Source: Candidatus Anaerobiospirillum pullistercoris (lineage in GTDB: Bacteria > Pseudomonadota > Gammaproteobacteria > Enterobacterales > Succinivibrionaceae). Taken from it: 52,313 nt of DNA. The stretch is from contig DXEV01000032.1 of assembly GCA_019114785.1 (NCBI GenBank), forward strand, positions 1 through 52,313, written 5' to 3'. Positions 20,840 through 33,288 of this stretch are shown here, piece after piece; position 1 is the stretch's first letter, and each line of letters begins with the position of its first letter. Made by a program: the position numbers and the translations under genes. The notes below the pieces were generated by a model. The model saw only the letters and a list, made by a program, of their open reading frames with translations, did not search any database and was not told the origin of the DNA.

Positions 20840-21907
20840 TTATTGCTGCTTAGAACGTTTTTGGGCAATATCTAAAATAGCGCCAAAGATATCATTATAA
20901 TTGCGCAAAGCTTTACAGCAATTATAACTACACTTTAACTTCCAGCGTAATTTCAGATTAAGCTTTTTTGACAACAAGCGATATAAAGGTGCTCTGACAT
21001 AAAAAGGATATTTCTGCCACACAAGCTCAATGTTTTGTTTTTGGCAAAAATCATAAAATCTCAAAGCAAACTGGCACTGCAAATCAGAGCCATTAGGAAA
21101 CTTAAACCACCATTTAGTGGCGTCATAGAGACAACGTAACTTCCATTCATCCACCAAATCGTCAAACATTCCCTTTTGGTGAAAGAGTTGCTCTGAAAAC
21201 TGCAATAGATATGATATACCATCAAGCACACGAATATTAGACCAGCTAGTCATGGAGTTTGGAAATCTAAAATAATGATATAGAGGCTCCTCGATAAAAG
21301 CTATATTGTTAGCATTCAAGACTAACTGCATCGTCCAAACACGCTCTTCACCATAAGCACTATCAGGAAAGCTTATATTATATTGCTCAATAAAGCTACG
21401 TCTTACAAGCTTATTCCATACAGCACACATAAAATTAAAGAAATGATGTTTAATCTCTAGAGTAGTCTTAGACTCTAGCAGTTCGTGTTCTACAGGCACA
21501 ACACTTACCTGTGCACCTTCATGAAAATAATAAGCGCAACAAACAAAATCAGCCTGTTTCTGATTTAACTGAGACAACATTTTCTCAATATAATCAGGTT
21601 CAATCTGATCATCAGCATCCCAAAAAACGACAAACTCACCTGAACTTAAAGCAAATCCTTTATTACGGGTAAGCCCAACGCCTAAATTTTGTTCATTGTG
21701 ATGAACGATAATACGCTTATCACTATGAGCTTGTTTAAACTCTTGCAATTTCTGCCAAGTATCATCACTTGAACAATCATCAACAAGAATCAGCTCTAGC
21801 TCTTTATAGCTCTGCTCGAATACACTTGACAAATTGCCAATAAAACTCGATACGTTATAGCAAGGCACAATTACCGATACAAGGCTCATAACAATACAAC
21901 AACCCAA
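20840..21907 (-). CDS. Glycosyltransferase family 2 (copy b)
   Basis: VSVIVPCYNVSSFIGNLSSVFEQSYKELELILVDDCSSDDTW, FWDADDQIEPDYIEKML. Confidence 0.9.
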   Translation of the reverse strand: MGCCIVMSLVSVIVPCYNVSSFIGNLSSVFEQSYKELELILVDDCSSDDTWQKLQEFKQAHSDKRIIVHHNEQNLGVGLTRNKGFALSSGEFVVFWDADDQIEPDYIEKMLSQLNQKQADFVCCAYYFHEGAQVSVVPVEHELLESKTTLEIKHHFFNFMCAVWNKLVRRSFIEQYNISFPDSAYGEERVWTMQLVLNANNIAFIEEPLYHYFRFPNSMTSWSNIRVLDGISYLLQFSEQLFHQKGMFDDLVDEWKLRCLYDATKWWFKFPNGSDLQCQFALRFYDFCQKQNIELVWQKYPFYVRAPLYRLLSKKLNLKLRWKLKCSYNCCKALRNYNDIFGAILDIAQKRSKQQ

Positions 21908-21967
21908 TCTTAGCTAATCACAAGTAAAGCACCATAATAGAGAGAAGTTCAAGTCAGAGCAGCAGCA

Positions 21968-22078
21968 TATAGACAGGGGTTAAGGGCAAAACAGGTGCTT
22001 GGTCTGCTCCGCAAGCCTGATAAAATCAGACTGCATCTTAACAGGATGTCAGGAAAATGAGCCTAACCTCTGTCTATA
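21968..22078. repeat. ~111-nt inverted-repeat element, copy A
   Basis: Ends TATAGACAGGGGTTA / TAACCTCTGTCTATA; left 54 nt aligns without gaps to the reverse complement of 41826-41879. Confidence 0.7.
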
Positions 22079-22106
22079 AACAAAATTACACCAACCAAGA
22101 ACAAGA

Positions 22107-23183
22107 TTAATTAGCTAAAGCTAAATAGCGTAATTTGTTACATAACTCATTACGCTTAATAATACTCTCTCCTTCAAGAAAGCGCTTTTTTAATCTAGCT
22201 CTAGTTTCTTTAAATATAAAAGGAGGAATTATTCTATATAAACGTTTTTTAGCAAAAGCAGATGCAGGCAATGCATGCTCACTGGTATCAATATTATACC
22301 GCTCGCAAAAATCTAAATATTGTTTCGCAAAATATTTTAATAATTCAGGCTCTTTGTCTAATACATTAAAAAAATAAGTTAGCTGTTTAACACGATATTC
22401 TTTCCAAGAACTTATTAACTCATTTTCAAGATGATACTTAATGATAGTTTTATATTCAAAAACTGTCATATCTAAAACACCTTGTACAAATCTTTTATCA
22501 TGGCCTGAAGATAGCGAGTTATCTCTTTTAATATAGTGGTACAATTGTTCCTTAACAAAAGAGATCTTATGGGCTTCTAAAGTTAACAACATTCCCCAAC
22601 AATGATCTTCACATACAAAAATATCAGGAAACTCTATTCCTTTATCAAGGATAAACTCACGCTTAACTAGCTTGTTACAAGGTGATGGAATAAAATCAAA
22701 AAATAGTTTCTGAATATCTTTTATATTTTTTGCTGCTAATAATGCAGGAGTTAACTCCAGCACACTCGACTTATTACCATTAACTAAATGTATATCACAA
22801 CATACAAAATCAGCATCTTCTTGCTTGATTTTAGATAGCATTTTTTCCACATACGTTGGCTCTACCTGATCATCTGCATCCCAAAAACATACAAACTTTC
22901 CAGTACTTAACTTAACACCTAAGTTACGGGTCTTACCAGCTCCTTGATTGTGTTCATTACGAGCAACAATCACTCTCTCGTTAACATGTTGCTGTTTAAA
23001 ATTTTGAATTTTTGCCCAAGTATCATCTGTAGAACAGTCATCAATAAGCACTAACTCTATAGCAGGATAAGTTTGCTTAAACACAAAGTGCAGATTATCT
23101 ACATAAGAAGACACGTTGTAACAAGGAATAATAACGGAAACCAAATCAGTATTAGTATTAGTATTAGTCATAATGGACTCCAA
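22107..23183 (-). CDS. Glycosyltransferase family 2 (copy c)
   Basis: VSVIIPCYNVSSYVDNLHFVFKQTYPAIELVLIDDCSTDDTW, FWDADDQVEPTYVEKML. Confidence 0.9.
   Translation of the reverse strand: MESIMTNTNTNTDLVSVIIPCYNVSSYVDNLHFVFKQTYPAIELVLIDDCSTDDTWAKIQNFKQQHVNERVIVARNEHNQGAGKTRNLGVKLSTGKFVCFWDADDQVEPTYVEKMLSKIKQEDADFVCCDIHLVNGNKSSVLELTPALLAAKNIKDIQKLFFDFIPSPCNKLVKREFILDKGIEFPDIFVCEDHCWGMLLTLEAHKISFVKEQLYHYIKRDNSLSSGHDKRFVQGVLDMTVFEYKTIIKYHLENELISSWKEYRVKQLTYFFNVLDKEPELLKYFAKQYLDFCERYNIDTSEHALPASAFAKKRLYRIIPPFIFKETRARLKKRFLEGESIIKRNELCNKLRYLALAN
23148..23168 (-). repeat. Hexanucleotide repeat at the start of GT2 copy c
   Basis: (AGTATT)x3 plus AGT on plus strand, encoding Thr-Asn dipeptides (MTNTNTNTD). 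Confidence 0.8.
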
Positions 23184-23793
23184 TTTATCTAAAATCGGCG
23201 CTACTTTACTTAAAGCAACTCAATTAGTGGCGGAAGCTCTGATTTTAATAAGCAAGCTATCACCTAATAACTGTCTCAAAATTATTCACAGTCAGTGTGA
23301 AGTTCCTACAGATCGAATGGGCTATTAGTCTGTAGTTTTTGGACAACAGTTATTATGTTATAGCTTCCTAACTGTCTGTACGGACGGGAATTTTTGGTTC
23401 TTTGGTAAATTTTGCTCCAATGCGGTTCGTGGCCAACCAGCAAAGCCAGTCCTTTTTCATATCGTCTTCAGAAGACAGCATTTGTAATGCTGCACCATAG
23501 ACGGCTGACTCAGAACAAGGCGAGTGGTTCAGCGCTACTACTATAAATAAGGGCTTACAGATCAAAATCTCCTAAAAACTAATTTTTTCAGCTCTTAGCT
23601 CGTGTGGCCATTGGACTGGGTATTCCGTCTCATAGGCAATTTTACACTACGATCATGCTTTAGCGGCGGCAATGCATTAAGGGTTCTTATGTAGTGCCCC
23701 TTCATATGACTCAAAACACATGCTAAGTACAGGATAATGATGACTCAAGCAGGATTGCAAGAACGCCATCTACTCTACTTAAAGTAGCTCTGA

Positions 23794-24477
<684 letters not shown>

Positions 24478-24494
24478 AGAGGGGGGAATTTACA

Positions 24495-25133
24495 ATGGCA
24501 ATCGGTTTAATTGGCCGCAAGCTTGGAATGACCCGCGTATTTAACGAGGATGGTAAGTCAGTTCCAGTAACCGTAATCCAGGTTGAAGCTAACCGCGTCA
24601 CTCAGATCAAGAATGCTGAGACCGACGGTTATTGCGCAATCCAAGTCACCACCGGTGAGCGCAAGGCCTCCCGTATGAACAAGCCTGAGACCGGCCACTT
24701 CGCCAAGACTGGCGTCGCCGCTGGCCGTGGTTTATGGGAGTTCCGCTTAGAGCCTTCTGAGCTCGAGTCTTACCAAGTCGGCTCTGAGATCAAGGTTGAT
24801 GCTTTTGAGGGCGTCAAGAAGGTTGATGTCACTGGCCAGTCTAAGGGCAAGGGCACTGCCGGTACCGTTAAGCGTCACAACTTCCGCACCCAAGACTTTA
24901 CCCACGGTAACTCTCGTTCCCACCGCGTTCCAGGTTCCACTGGTCAAAACCAGACCCCAGGTCGCGTGTTCAAGGGCAAGAAGATGGTTGGCCGTCTGGG
25001 CGGTGAGAAGGTCACTGTGATGTGCTTAGACCTCGTCCGTATCGACGCTGAGCGTAACCTGCTCCTCGTCAAGGGCGCTGTCCCAGGTGCCAACAACGGC
25101 GATCTCATCGTAAGGCCAAGTGTTAAAGCTTAA
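24495..25133 (+). CDS. rplC: 50S ribosomal protein L3
   Basis: [20 protein letters not shown]...[28 protein letters not shown]. Confidence 0.97.
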   Translation: MAIGLIGRKLGMTRVFNEDGKSVPVTVIQVEANRVTQIKNAETDGYCAIQVTTGERKASRMNKPETGHFAKTGVAAGRGLWEFRLEPSELESYQVGSEIKVDAFEGVKKVDVTGQSKGKGTAGTVKRHNFRTQDFTHGNSRSHRVPGSTGQNQTPGRVFKGKKMVGRLGGEKVTVMCLDLVRIDAERNLLLVKGAVPGANNGDLIVRPSVKA

Positions 25134-25150
25134 CCTGAGGTAAAGGAATC

Positions 25151-25765
25151 ATGGAATTAAAGATCATGGGCGCTGAGAAGCCACTAGAGGTATCTGAAAA
25201 TGCCTTTGGTCGCGAGTTCAATGAGGCGCTGGTACATCAGGTGGTAGTTGCTTACCTGAGTACTGCTCGCGCTGGAACTAAAGCGCAAAAGACCCGCTCT
25301 GAGGTGTCTGGCGGTGGCAAGAAGCCATTCCGTCAAAAGGGTACTGGCCGTGCCCGTGCTGGTTCGACCCGTTCTCCATTATGGCGTGCCGGTGGTACCA
25401 TCTTCGCTGCCAAGCCACAGGATTGGAGCCAGAAGGTCAACCGTAAGATGTATCGCGCTGCCATGAGCAGCATTCTCTCCGAGTTAGTCCGTCAAGATCG
25501 TTTAGTGATCGTTGAGGACTTAAAGCTTGAGAACCACAAGACCAAGACCTTAGTGAACAAGCTCAAGGAGCTCGACTTAAAGCAAGTCTTAATCGTGACT
25601 GAGGCTTTTGACGAGAACCTGTTCCTTGCCGCTCGCAACCTCTACAAGGTTGAAGTCTGCCAACCAGGTACCGCTTCGTTCAACCCAGTGAACTTAGTGG
25701 GCTTTGACAAGGTATTAATTACCGCAGCCGCTCTCAAGAAGGTTGAGGAGGATATCACCAAATGA
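25151..25765 (+). CDS. rplD: 50S ribosomal protein L4
   Basis: [45 protein letters not shown]. Confidence 0.97.
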   Translation: MELKIMGAEKPLEVSENAFGREFNEALVHQVVVAYLSTARAGTKAQKTRSEVSGGGKKPFRQKGTGRARAGSTRSPLWRAGGTIFAAKPQDWSQKVNRKMYRAAMSSILSELVRQDRLVIVEDLKLENHKTKTLVNKLKELDLKQVLIVTEAFDENLFLAARNLYKVEVCQPGTASFNPVNLVGFDKVLITAAALKKVEEDITK

Positions 25766-26076
25766 TTAACTCTCGTTTAATGAACATCCTTCGCGCCCCA
25801 ATCATTACCGAGAAGTCTGCTTTAGCTTCTGAGAAGCACAATTGCTTTGTCTTCAAGGTTCTGCCTGATGCTACCAAGCTTGAGATCAAGCAGGCTGTTG
25901 AGAGCAACTTCAGCAACGTCAAAGTCGGTTCTGTGCACACCCTGAACGTTCAAGGCAAGAAGCGTCGTTCCGCTCACGGCATCGGTGTTCGTTCCAACTG
26001 GAAGAAGGCCTATGTCACCTTATCCGAGGGCACGATTGACTTCTCCGCTCAGAGCGCAGGCAAGGAGAGCAAGTAA
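25762..26076 (+). CDS. rplW: 50S ribosomal protein L23
   Basis: [39 protein letters not shown]. Confidence 0.96.
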   Translation: MINSRLMNILRAPIITEKSALASEKHNCFVFKVLPDATKLEIKQAVESNFSNVKVGSVHTLNVQGKKRRSAHGIGVRSNWKKAYVTLSEGTIDFSAQSAGKESK

Positions 26077-26891
26077 TGGCTATCATTAAGACTAAGCCTA
26101 CCTCCGCTGGTCGCCGTCACGTTATCCAGATCAAGAATCCTGATTTATGGAAAGGTGGCCCATGCCGCTCTCTCGTGGTTGAGAAGCGCAAGACTGGCGG
26201 TCGTGACAACTACGGTCACATTTCCACCCGTCACATTGGCGGTGGCCACAAGCAACGTTATCGTTTAATTGATTTTAAGCGTCAAAAGGATGGTATCGAG
26301 GCACGCGTTGAGCGTCTTGAGTACGATCCAAACCGTTCTGCTCACATCGCTTTAGTGCTGTACGCAGACGGCGAGCGTCGCTACATCTTAGCCCCTAAGG
26401 GCCTGCAAGCTGGCGACAAGATCATAAGCGGTGATAGTGCTCCTATCAAGGTTGGTAACTCTTTACCACTGCGCAACATTCCTGTTGGTACCAACGTCCA
26501 CGCTGTGGAGTTAGTCCCAGGTCAGGGTGCTCAGTTTGCCCGCTCTGCCGGTTCTTTCTGCAAGATTCTGGCTCGTGAAGGTGACTACGTTACCTTAAGC
26601 ATGCGCTCCGGCGAAATGCGTCGCGTTCTCGCTAACGGCCGTGCAACTATCGGTGAAGTCGGTAACAGCGAACACATGTTACGTCAATTAGGTAAGGCTG
26701 GTGCTGCCCGTTGGCGCGGTGTCCGTCCTACCGTTCGTGGTATGTCCATGAACCCAATCGACCACCCACACGGTGGTGGTGAGGGCCGTAACAAGGGTAT
26801 TCAGCCTCGTTCTCCATGGGGTACCCCATGCAAGGGCTTCAAGACCCGCAAGAACAAGCGTACTGACAAGTACATTGTTCGTCACCGTTAA
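26076..26891 (+). CDS. rplB: 50S ribosomal protein L2
   Basis: [12 protein letters not shown]..., [52 protein letters not shown]. Confidence 0.97.
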   Translation: MAIIKTKPTSAGRRHVIQIKNPDLWKGGPCRSLVVEKRKTGGRDNYGHISTRHIGGGHKQRYRLIDFKRQKDGIEARVERLEYDPNRSAHIALVLYADGERRYILAPKGLQAGDKIISGDSAPIKVGNSLPLRNIPVGTNVHAVELVPGQGAQFARSAGSFCKILAREGDYVTLSMRSGEMRRVLANGRATIGEVGNSEHMLRQLGKAGAARWRGVRPTVRGMSMNPIDHPHGGGEGRNKGIQPRSPWGTPCKGFKTRKNKRTDKYIVRHR

Positions 26892-26911
26892 TTGCTAGTT
26901 GAGGAAGCAAC

Positions 26912-27193
26912 ATGCCACGTTCTTTAAAGAAAGGCCCGTTTATTGACGCGCACTTATTGAAGAAGGTTGAACAAGCTGCCGCCAGCACTGATAAGAAGCC
27001 TATCAAGACCTGGTCGCGCCGTTCGATGATTATTCCTGCCATGATCGGTATGACGATCGCTGTCCACAACGGCCGTCAACACGTACCTGTGTATGTGTCC
27101 GATGAAATGGTGGGTCACAAGCTGGGTGAGTTTGCCCCAACCCGTACTTTCCGCGGTCACGCTGCTACTGCAGACAAGAAGGCTGGTAAGTAG
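26912..27193 (+). CDS. rpsS: 30S ribosomal protein S19
   Basis: [20 protein letters not shown]...[25 protein letters not shown]. Confidence 0.97.
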   Translation: MPRSLKKGPFIDAHLLKKVEQAAASTDKKPIKTWSRRSMIIPAMIGMTIAVHNGRQHVPVYVSDEMVGHKLGEFAPTRTFRGHAATADKKAGK

Positions 27194-27204
27194 GAGTAAA
27201 GATC

Positions 27205-27540
27205 ATGACTGAAGTTAAAGCCGTACATCGCTTTGCTCGTACTTCCGCCCAAAAGGCTCGCTTAGTTGCTGACCAAGTACGCGGTATGCCTGTTGACAAG
27301 GCTATTGACCTGTTAAAGTTCAGCCCACGTAAGGCTGCTACTTTAATCTCCAAGGTCTTAGTATCTGCCGTAAGCAATGCCGAGAACAACAACGGCATGG
27401 ATAGCTCCAAGCTGTTCATTTCTCGCATCTTGATTGACGAGGGTCCATCATTAAAGCGTGTTATGCCACGAGCCAAAGGCCGTGCCGACCGTATTGTGAA
27501 GAGAACCTCTCACATTTCCATTTACGTTGCTGAGCGTTAA
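27205..27540 (+). CDS. rplV: 50S ribosomal protein L22
   Basis: [35 protein letters not shown]. Confidence 0.96.
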   Translation: MTEVKAVHRFARTSAQKARLVADQVRGMPVDKAIDLLKFSPRKAATLISKVLVSAVSNAENNNGMDSSKLFISRILIDEGPSLKRVMPRAKGRADRIVKRTSHISIYVAER

Positions 27541-27552
27541 CAGGAGCTTAAG

Positions 27553-28362
27553 ATGGGTCAGAAGGTTAATCCGATCGGAATAAGACTTGGTATCACTAAG
27601 CCTTACTCTTCGGTCTGGTACGCATCTACCGCTAATTTCCCAGCCAATATCAAGAGCGATTTTGAGGTTCGTAAGTATTTAACCGCCGAGCTGAAGAACG
27701 CTTCTGTATCGAAGATTGTCATTGACCGTCCAGCTAAGAGCATCCGTGTGACCATTCACACCGCTCGTCCTGGTATCGTCATCGGCAAGAAGGGCGAGGA
27801 TGTCGAGAAGCTGCGTAAGAAGATCACCGCTATTGCCGGTGTTCCAGCTCAAGTTAACATCAGCGAGATCCGCAAGCCAGATCTCGACGCCAAGTTAGTC
27901 GCCGACTCTATTGCTTCGCAATTAGAGCGTCGTGTGATGTTCCGTCGTGCCATGAAGAAGGCCATCCAGAACGCTATGCGTGTGGGTGCCAAGGGCATCA
28001 AGGTCGAGGTTTCTGGTCGTTTAGGTGGTGCTGAAATCGCTCGTTCTGAGTGGTTACGTGAAGGCCGCGTGCCTCTGCACACCTTACGTGCAGACATCGA
28101 CTACGCCTTATCTGAGGCTGTCACTACTTATGGTGTGATCGGCGTTAAGGTCTGGATCTTCAAGGGTGAAGTGTTAGGTCAACTGCCACTGAACCAAGAG
28201 GAGACCGAGGAACGTAACGCTCCAGCCGATCGCAAGGGCCGTCGTCGTAACGACAATGGCGCTCGCAACAACCGCCGTGGCGGTCGTAATGACCGTGCTC
28301 AAGGCCAGAAGAAGCCAGCCGCTGCTGCAGCTGCTCCTGAGGCCCCAGCTGCTGCTGAGTAA
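27553..28362 (+). CDS. rpsC: 30S ribosomal protein S3
   Basis: [24 protein letters not shown]...[20 protein letters not shown]; Arg/Asn then Ala/Pro-rich C-terminal extension. Confidence 0.97.
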   Translation: MGQKVNPIGIRLGITKPYSSVWYASTANFPANIKSDFEVRKYLTAELKNASVSKIVIDRPAKSIRVTIHTARPGIVIGKKGEDVEKLRKKITAIAGVPAQVNISEIRKPDLDAKLVADSIASQLERRVMFRRAMKKAIQNAMRVGAKGIKVEVSGRLGGAEIARSEWLREGRVPLHTLRADIDYALSEAVTTYGVIGVKVWIFKGEVLGQLPLNQEETEERNAPADRKGRRRNDNGARNNRRGGRNDRAQGQKKPAAAAAAPEAPAAAE

Positions 28363-28377
28363 CGGAGGAGAGAGTAG

Positions 28378-28791
28378 ATGTTACAACCAAAGCGCACTAA
28401 GTACCGCAAGACCCAAAAGGGTCGTAATGAGGGCTTAGCATACTCTGGCAACGAGGTTTCTTTCGGCGAGTACGGTTTAAAGGCTACCTCCCGTGGTCAA
28501 ATCACCGCCCGTGAAATCGAAGCAGCCCGTCGTGCATTCACCCGTGAGATGAAGCGTGTTGGTAAGGTCTGGATCCGTGTGTTCCCAGACAAGCCAATCA
28601 CTCAGAAGGCTCTGGGTGTTCGTATGGGTAAAGGTAAGGGTACCGTTGAGTACTGGGTTTGCCCAATTCAACCTGGTAAGGTTCTCTTTGAAATCAGTGG
28701 TATTCCTGAGGATGTGGCTCGCGAGGCATTCCGTCTGGCTGCCGCTAAGTTATCGGTTACCACTACTTTCGTTCGCAAGGCGGTGCTCTAA
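28378..28791 (+). CDS. rplP: 50S ribosomal protein L16
   Basis: [21 protein letters not shown]...[22 protein letters not shown]. Confidence 0.97.
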   Translation: MLQPKRTKYRKTQKGRNEGLAYSGNEVSFGEYGLKATSRGQITAREIEAARRAFTREMKRVGKVWIRVFPDKPITQKALGVRMGKGKGTVEYWVCPIQPGKVLFEISGIPEDVAREAFRLAAAKLSVTTTFVRKAVL

Positions 28792-28994
28792 TGAAGGCTA
28801 GCGAGTTACGTAACAAGTCCGTTGAAGAGCTTAAGAACGAGCTTAATGACCTTCAACGCGAGCAGTTCAACCTCCGTTTCCAGTTAAAGCTTAACCTGCT
28901 TCAACAGACTGACAATTTACGCAAGGTGCGTCGTGAGATCGCCCGTGTGAACACTGTTCTGTCCGAGAAGCTTCGCGCTGAGAGCGCTCAATAG
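28791..28994 (+). CDS. rpmC: 50S ribosomal protein L29
   Basis: [31 protein letters not shown]. Confidence 0.96.
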   Translation: MKASELRNKSVEELKNELNDLQREQFNLRFQLKLNLLQQTDNLRKVRREIARVNTVLSEKLRAESAQ

Positions 28995-29006
28995 AGGTAG
29001 TGCTAA

Positions 29007-29276
29007 ATGTCTGAGACTCAGAACACTCAAAAAGTGGCCCGCACCCTCCGTGGTCGCGTTGTCAGCGATAAGATGCAAAAAGCTTGTGTGGTTGCTGTAG
29101 AGCGTCGCGTTAAGCACCCTCTCTATGGCAAGATCGTGAAGCGCACCACCAAGTTCCACGTGCAAGATGTCGAGAATGCCGCCCACACTGGCGACTTAGT
29201 CGAGATCAAGGAATGCCGTCCAGTGGCTAAGACCATTGCTTGGACCTTAGTCTCTGTGATTGAGAAGGCTGAATAA
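29007..29276 (+). CDS. rpsQ: 30S ribosomal protein S17
   Basis: [43 protein letters not shown]. Confidence 0.96.
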   Translation: MSETQNTQKVARTLRGRVVSDKMQKACVVAVERRVKHPLYGKIVKRTTKFHVQDVENAAHTGDLVEIKECRPVAKTIAWTLVSVIEKAE

Positions 29277-29322
29277 GTCGTAAGACTTAAGCTTCACTTG
29301 AGCTCAGGCCCTGCCTGAGCGC

Positions 29323-29373
29323 AAAAGGCCTATGGTGCTACCACTTCAGGTGGTAATACCACAGGCCTTTTTG
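29323..29373 (+). terminator. Rho-independent terminator at the end of the S10 operon
   Basis: AAAAGGCCTATGGT..ACCACTTCAGGTGGT..ACCACAGGCCTTTTT nested hairpin with T-run. Confidence 0.85.
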
Positions 29374-29534
29374 TCATTTCCTCGCTTCTTCTCCCCAAGC
29401 CCCTCCACCAGCAGATCTGGCAATACCACCTGATTTCTGCCACCAGATTCCCTATCTCTACTGCTTCACCTGCTCTGGTCTACCAGTTGTCTTGTAGAAA
29501 AAAGCGGAAAAAATGGGATATATCTCGCAAAAAC

Positions 29535-29563
29535 TTGCTCAAATTTTGTTTTCATGGTATGAT
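29535..29563 (+). promoter_or_regulatory. Putative promoter of the spc operon
   Basis: TTGCTC, 17-nt spacer, TATGAT, upstream of rplN and after the S10 terminator. Confidence 0.65.
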
Positions 29564-29629
29564 TCAGCGCCCTTTAGCTTATTGCTGAGGGCAAAGTTAA
29601 CTTGTTTTTAACCTTTGGAGCATTATTCA

Positions 29630-29998
29630 ATGATCCAGATGCAAACTATGCTCGACGTTGCTGACAACTCGGGTGCTCGTAGCGTAATGTGCATTAAGGT
29701 CCTCGGTGGATCTCATCGCCGTTATGCTGCCATTGGCGACATCATCAAGGTGTCCGTCAAGGAAGCTATCCCACGCGGCAAGGTCAAGAAGGGCGATGTT
29801 GTTGACGCTGTTGTCGTTCGCACCAAGAAGGGTGTGCGTCGCGCTGACGGTTCTGTCATTCGCTTTGACAGCAATGCTGCTGTTTTATTAAACGGCCAGC
29901 ATGAGCCAATTGGCACTCGTATTTTCGGGCCTGTTACCCGTGAGCTTCGCGGTGAGCAGTTCATGAAGATTGTGTCTTTAGCTCCAGAAGTACTCTAG
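29630..29998 (+). CDS. rplN: 50S ribosomal protein L14
   Basis: [33 protein letters not shown]. Confidence 0.97.
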   Translation: MIQMQTMLDVADNSGARSVMCIKVLGGSHRRYAAIGDIIKVSVKEAIPRGKVKKGDVVDAVVVRTKKGVRRADGSVIRFDSNAAVLLNGQHEPIGTRIFGPVTRELRGEQFMKIVSLAPEVL

Positions 29999-30017
29999 TC
30001 TTAAGGGGTAAGAGAAC

Positions 30018-30344
30018 ATGGCAGCGAAAATCCGCCGCAATGATGAAGTTATCGTGATCGCTGGTAAGAACAAGAATAGCGTCGGTAAGGTGCTTTCCGT
30101 TCTGACCAAAGAGAACAAAGTGATTGTCGAGGGTGTTAACCTCGTCAAGAGACACACCAAGGCTAACGCCGCTACTGGTGCTGAGGGTGGCATCATCACC
30201 AAGGAAGCTCCTTTACACGTTTCCAATGTTGCTATCTACAACCCTAACACAAAGAAGGCTGATAAGGTTGGTTTCCGCATCGAAGATGGCAAGAAGGTTC
30301 GCTTCTTCAAATCCACCAACGAAATCATCAGCAACCAGGCTTAA
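30018..30344 (+). CDS. rplX: 50S ribosomal protein L24
   Basis: [23 protein letters not shown]...[14 protein letters not shown]. Confidence 0.96.
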   Translation: MAAKIRRNDEVIVIAGKNKNSVGKVLSVLTKENKVIVEGVNLVKRHTKANAATGAEGGIITKEAPLHVSNVAIYNPNTKKADKVGFRIEDGKKVRFFKSTNEIISNQA

Positions 30345-30371
30345 TAGCAGTTTTTTTCAGGAGTAAAAACG

Positions 30372-30923
30372 ATGGCGAAACTGCATGATCAATACAAGCA
30401 GGAAGTAATCAATGCTTTGATGGAAAAGTTTGGTTACAAAACAGTCATGCAAGTCCCTCGGATTGTGAAGATCACCCTCAACATGGGTGTCGGTGAGGCT
30501 GTTGCAGATAAGAAAGTTTTAGAAAACGCTGCACGCGATATGGCCGCCATTTCTGGTCAGAAGCCATTGATCACCAAGGTTCGCAAGTCTGTAGCTGGCT
30601 TCCACATTCGTGAAGGCTACCCAATTGGCTGCAAAGTGACCCTGCGCGGTGAGCGCATGTGGGAGTTCTTAGAGCGTTTAATCGTGATCGCTATCCCACG
30701 TATCCGCGACTTCCGTGGTTTATCTTCCAAGTCTTTCGATGGCCGTGGCAACTATTCCATGGGTGTTCGTGAGCAGATCATCTTCCCAGAGATCGATTAC
30801 GACAAGGTCGACACCATCCGTGGTCTTGATATCACCATCACCACCACTGCCAAGACTGACGAAGAGGGTCGTGCCTTATTAGAGGCTTTCAAGTTCCCAT
30901 TCCGCAGCAACCAGGCTAAGTAA
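30372..30923 (+). CDS. rplE: 50S ribosomal protein L5
   Basis: [26 protein letters not shown]...[23 protein letters not shown]. Confidence 0.97.
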   Translation: MAKLHDQYKQEVINALMEKFGYKTVMQVPRIVKITLNMGVGEAVADKKVLENAARDMAAISGQKPLITKVRKSVAGFHIREGYPIGCKVTLRGERMWEFLERLIVIAIPRIRDFRGLSSKSFDGRGNYSMGVREQIIFPEIDYDKVDTIRGLDITITTTAKTDEEGRALLEAFKFPFRSNQAK

Positions 30924-30941
30924 GAGTAGGACGAACCTATC

Positions 30942-31247
30942 ATGGCTAAGACTTCTATGAAGAACCGCGAGCTCAAAAGAGAGCGCCTTGCTGACAAGTA
31001 CTTTGCAAAGCGCCAAGAGCTCAAGCAAAAGATTTCCAACGTCTCTCTGTCTGAAGAAGAGCGTTTCGCTGCTGTGCAGGCCTTAGCTTCCCTGCCACGC
31101 GATTCTAGCCCATGCCGTCAACGCAATCGTTGCGCTGAGACTGGCCGTCCACATGGTTACCTGCGCAAGTTCGGCTTATGCCGTATCAAGCTCCGTGAGC
31201 ACATGATGCGCGGTGAGATTCCTGGCCTCCACAAGGCAAGCTGGTAA
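30942..31247 (+). CDS. rpsN: 30S ribosomal protein S14
   Basis: [28 protein letters not shown]...[41 protein letters not shown]. Confidence 0.97.
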   Translation: MAKTSMKNRELKRERLADKYFAKRQELKQKISNVSLSEEERFAAVQALASLPRDSSPCRQRNRCAETGRPHGYLRKFGLCRIKLREHMMRGEIPGLHKASW

Positions 31248-31261
31248 GAGGAGAAAGACAG

Positions 31262-31654
31262 ATGAGCATGCAAGATCCTATCGCGGATTTGCTGACCCGT
31301 ATCCGCAATGGCCAAGCCTCCGGCAAAGTCATGGTGTCCATGCCTTCCTCCAAGCAAAAGCTGGCAATCGCCAACCTTTTGTTAAAAGAGGGTTACATCG
31401 CCTCCGTGAACGTCACTGGCGATACTAAGAAGGTCTTAGAGATTGGCCTCAAGTACTATGAGGGCAAGCCAGTCGTCGAGATGATTCAGCGCGTGTCTCG
31501 CCCAGGTCTGCGCATCTACAAGAAGTGCCGTGACCTGCCACGTATCATGAATGGTTTAGGCATCGCGGTGATCTCCACCTCGAAGGGCCTGATGACCGAC
31601 CGTGCCGCCCGTAAGGACGGTTTAGGCGGCGAAGTTATCTGCTACGTCGCATAA
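31262..31654 (+). CDS. rpsH: 30S ribosomal protein S8
   Basis: [22 protein letters not shown]...[33 protein letters not shown]. Confidence 0.97.
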   Translation: MSMQDPIADLLTRIRNGQASGKVMVSMPSSKQKLAIANLLLKEGYIASVNVTGDTKKVLEIGLKYYEGKPVVEMIQRVSRPGLRIYKKCRDLPRIMNGLGIAVISTSKGLMTDRAARKDGLGGEVICYVA

Positions 31655-31666
31655 TTAGGAGGGGAC

Positions 31667-32200
31667 ATGTCACGTATTGCTAAGGAACCAGTGTTAGTTC
31701 CTCAAGGCGTCGAGGTCTCCATCGACGGCCAGTTAGTTACTATTAAGTCTAAGAAAGGCCAGATGCAGTTAAACGTGCATCCATTAGTCAGCGTCGACTT
31801 CACCGACAACGCTTTACACGTTAAGGTCAATGACGACTCTGCTGATGCCAACATGCAATCTGGTACCACCCGTGCTTTACTGCACAACATGGTTGTGGGT
31901 CTGGATAAGGGCTATGAGAAGAAGTTAACCTTAGTGGGCGTGGGTTTCCGCGCTCAGGCTAAGGGCAAGGTCTTAAACTTAGCTTTAGGCTTCTCTCACC
32001 CAATCGAGCATGAGCTCCCAGAGGGTATCACCTGCGAGACTCCAAGCCAGACCGAAATCGTCCTGAAGGGCTTTGATAAGGCACTTTTAGGTCAGGTGGC
32101 TGCTGATATCCGCGCTTACCGCGCTCCTGAGCCTTATAAGGGCAAGGGTATCCGCTATGCTGACGAAGTTGTCCGCATCAAGGAAGCTAAGAAGAAGTAA
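31667..32200 (+). CDS. rplF: 50S ribosomal protein L6
   Basis: [31 protein letters not shown]...[26 protein letters not shown]. Confidence 0.97.
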   Translation: MSRIAKEPVLVPQGVEVSIDGQLVTIKSKKGQMQLNVHPLVSVDFTDNALHVKVNDDSADANMQSGTTRALLHNMVVGLDKGYEKKLTLVGVGFRAQAKGKVLNLALGFSHPIEHELPEGITCETPSQTEIVLKGFDKALLGQVAADIRAYRAPEPYKGKGIRYADEVVRIKEAKKK

Positions 32201-32217
32201 GGATTGAGGTAATCACC

Positions 32218-32571
32218 ATGTTGGATAAGAAGCAATCGCGCATTCGTCGTGCTACGAAGTCCCGCGCAAAGATGCATGAGTTGGGAGTCACCCGCCTCGT
32301 CGTTACTCGTACTCCTCGCCACATCTACGCTCAGATCATTGACAAGGATAGCCATGTCTTAGCTTGCGCTAGCACCTTAGAGAAGGAGCTGGCCAAGGAT
32401 CTGAAGTACACCGGCAATATCGAAGCCGCTAAGGTGATCGGTAAGGCTGTTGCTGAGCGTGCTTTAGCCGCTCAGGTGGAGAGCGTCGCTTTTGACCGCT
32501 CTGGTTACAAGTATCACGGCCGCGTTGCAGCTTTAGCTGATGCTGCTCGCGAGGCTGGCCTTAAGTTCTAA
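32218..32571 (+). CDS. rplR: 50S ribosomal protein L18
   Basis: [27 protein letters not shown]...[26 protein letters not shown]. Confidence 0.96.
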   Translation: MLDKKQSRIRRATKSRAKMHELGVTRLVVTRTPRHIYAQIIDKDSHVLACASTLEKELAKDLKYTGNIEAAKVIGKAVAERALAAQVESVAFDRSGYKYHGRVAALADAAREAGLKF

Positions 32572-32586
32572 CGGAGTGCTCCTTTC

Positions 32587-33093
32587 ATGCCACACAAAGA
32601 TGAAACTCAAGCAGGCGAGCTTCAAGAGAAGTTAGTCGCTGTCAACCGCGTTGCTAAGGTTGTTAAGGGTGGTCGTATTTTCTCCTTCACCGCTTTAACT
32701 GTAGTTGGTGATGGTAATGGCCGCGTTGGTTACGGTTATGGCAAGGCCTCCGAGGTTCCAGCTGCCATTCAAAAGGCAATTGAGCAAGCTCGCCGTAACA
32801 TCAACAAGAACATTTCGCTCAACGATGGCACCTTATTCCACGCCGTCAAGGGCGAGCACTCTGGCTCCATGGTTTACATGCAGCCTGCCTCCGAGGGTTC
32901 CGGTATTATCGCCGGTGGTGCTATGCGTGCCGTGTTAGAGGTTGCTGGTGTGCGTAACGTCTTAGCTAAGACCTACGGTTCCACCAACCCAATCAACGTG
33001 GTTCGTGCCACTGTCGCTGCTTTAGCTTCGCAGCGTACCCCAGAGCAGATCGCCGCTAAGCGTGGTCTGTCTGTTAAGGAAATCTTGGAGTAA
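32587..33093 (+). CDS. rpsE: 30S ribosomal protein S5
   Basis: [51 protein letters not shown]. Confidence 0.97.
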   Translation: MPHKDETQAGELQEKLVAVNRVAKVVKGGRIFSFTALTVVGDGNGRVGYGYGKASEVPAAIQKAIEQARRNINKNISLNDGTLFHAVKGEHSGSMVYMQPASEGSGIIAGGAMRAVLEVAGVRNVLAKTYGSTNPINVVRATVAALASQRTPEQIAAKRGLSVKEILE

Positions 33094-33096
33094 AAA

Positions 33097-33282
33097 ATGG
33101 CCGAGAAGAAAACCATCAAAGTTACCCAAGTACGTAGCATCATTGGCCGCAAGCCAGATCACGTTGCCACCATGCGTGGCTTGGGTTTACGTCGTATTCG
33201 CCACACTGTGGAGCTGGAAGACACTCCATCTGTGCGCGGTATGATCAACAAAGTCAGCTACATGATTAAGGTCGAGGAGTAA
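33097..33282 (+). CDS. rpmD: 50S ribosomal protein L30
   Basis: [55 protein letters not shown]. Confidence 0.96.
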   Translation: MAEKKTIKVTQVRSIIGRKPDHVATMRGLGLRRIRHTVELEDTPSVRGMINKVSYMIKVEE

Positions 33283-33288
33283 TCGTCA

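Noticed and set aside
23368-23565. 65-aa minus ORF (MICKPLFIVVALNHSPCSESAVYGAALQ...)
   Set aside because: Could be a remnant of a mobile or other gene, but no family could be recognised and it has no supporting context.
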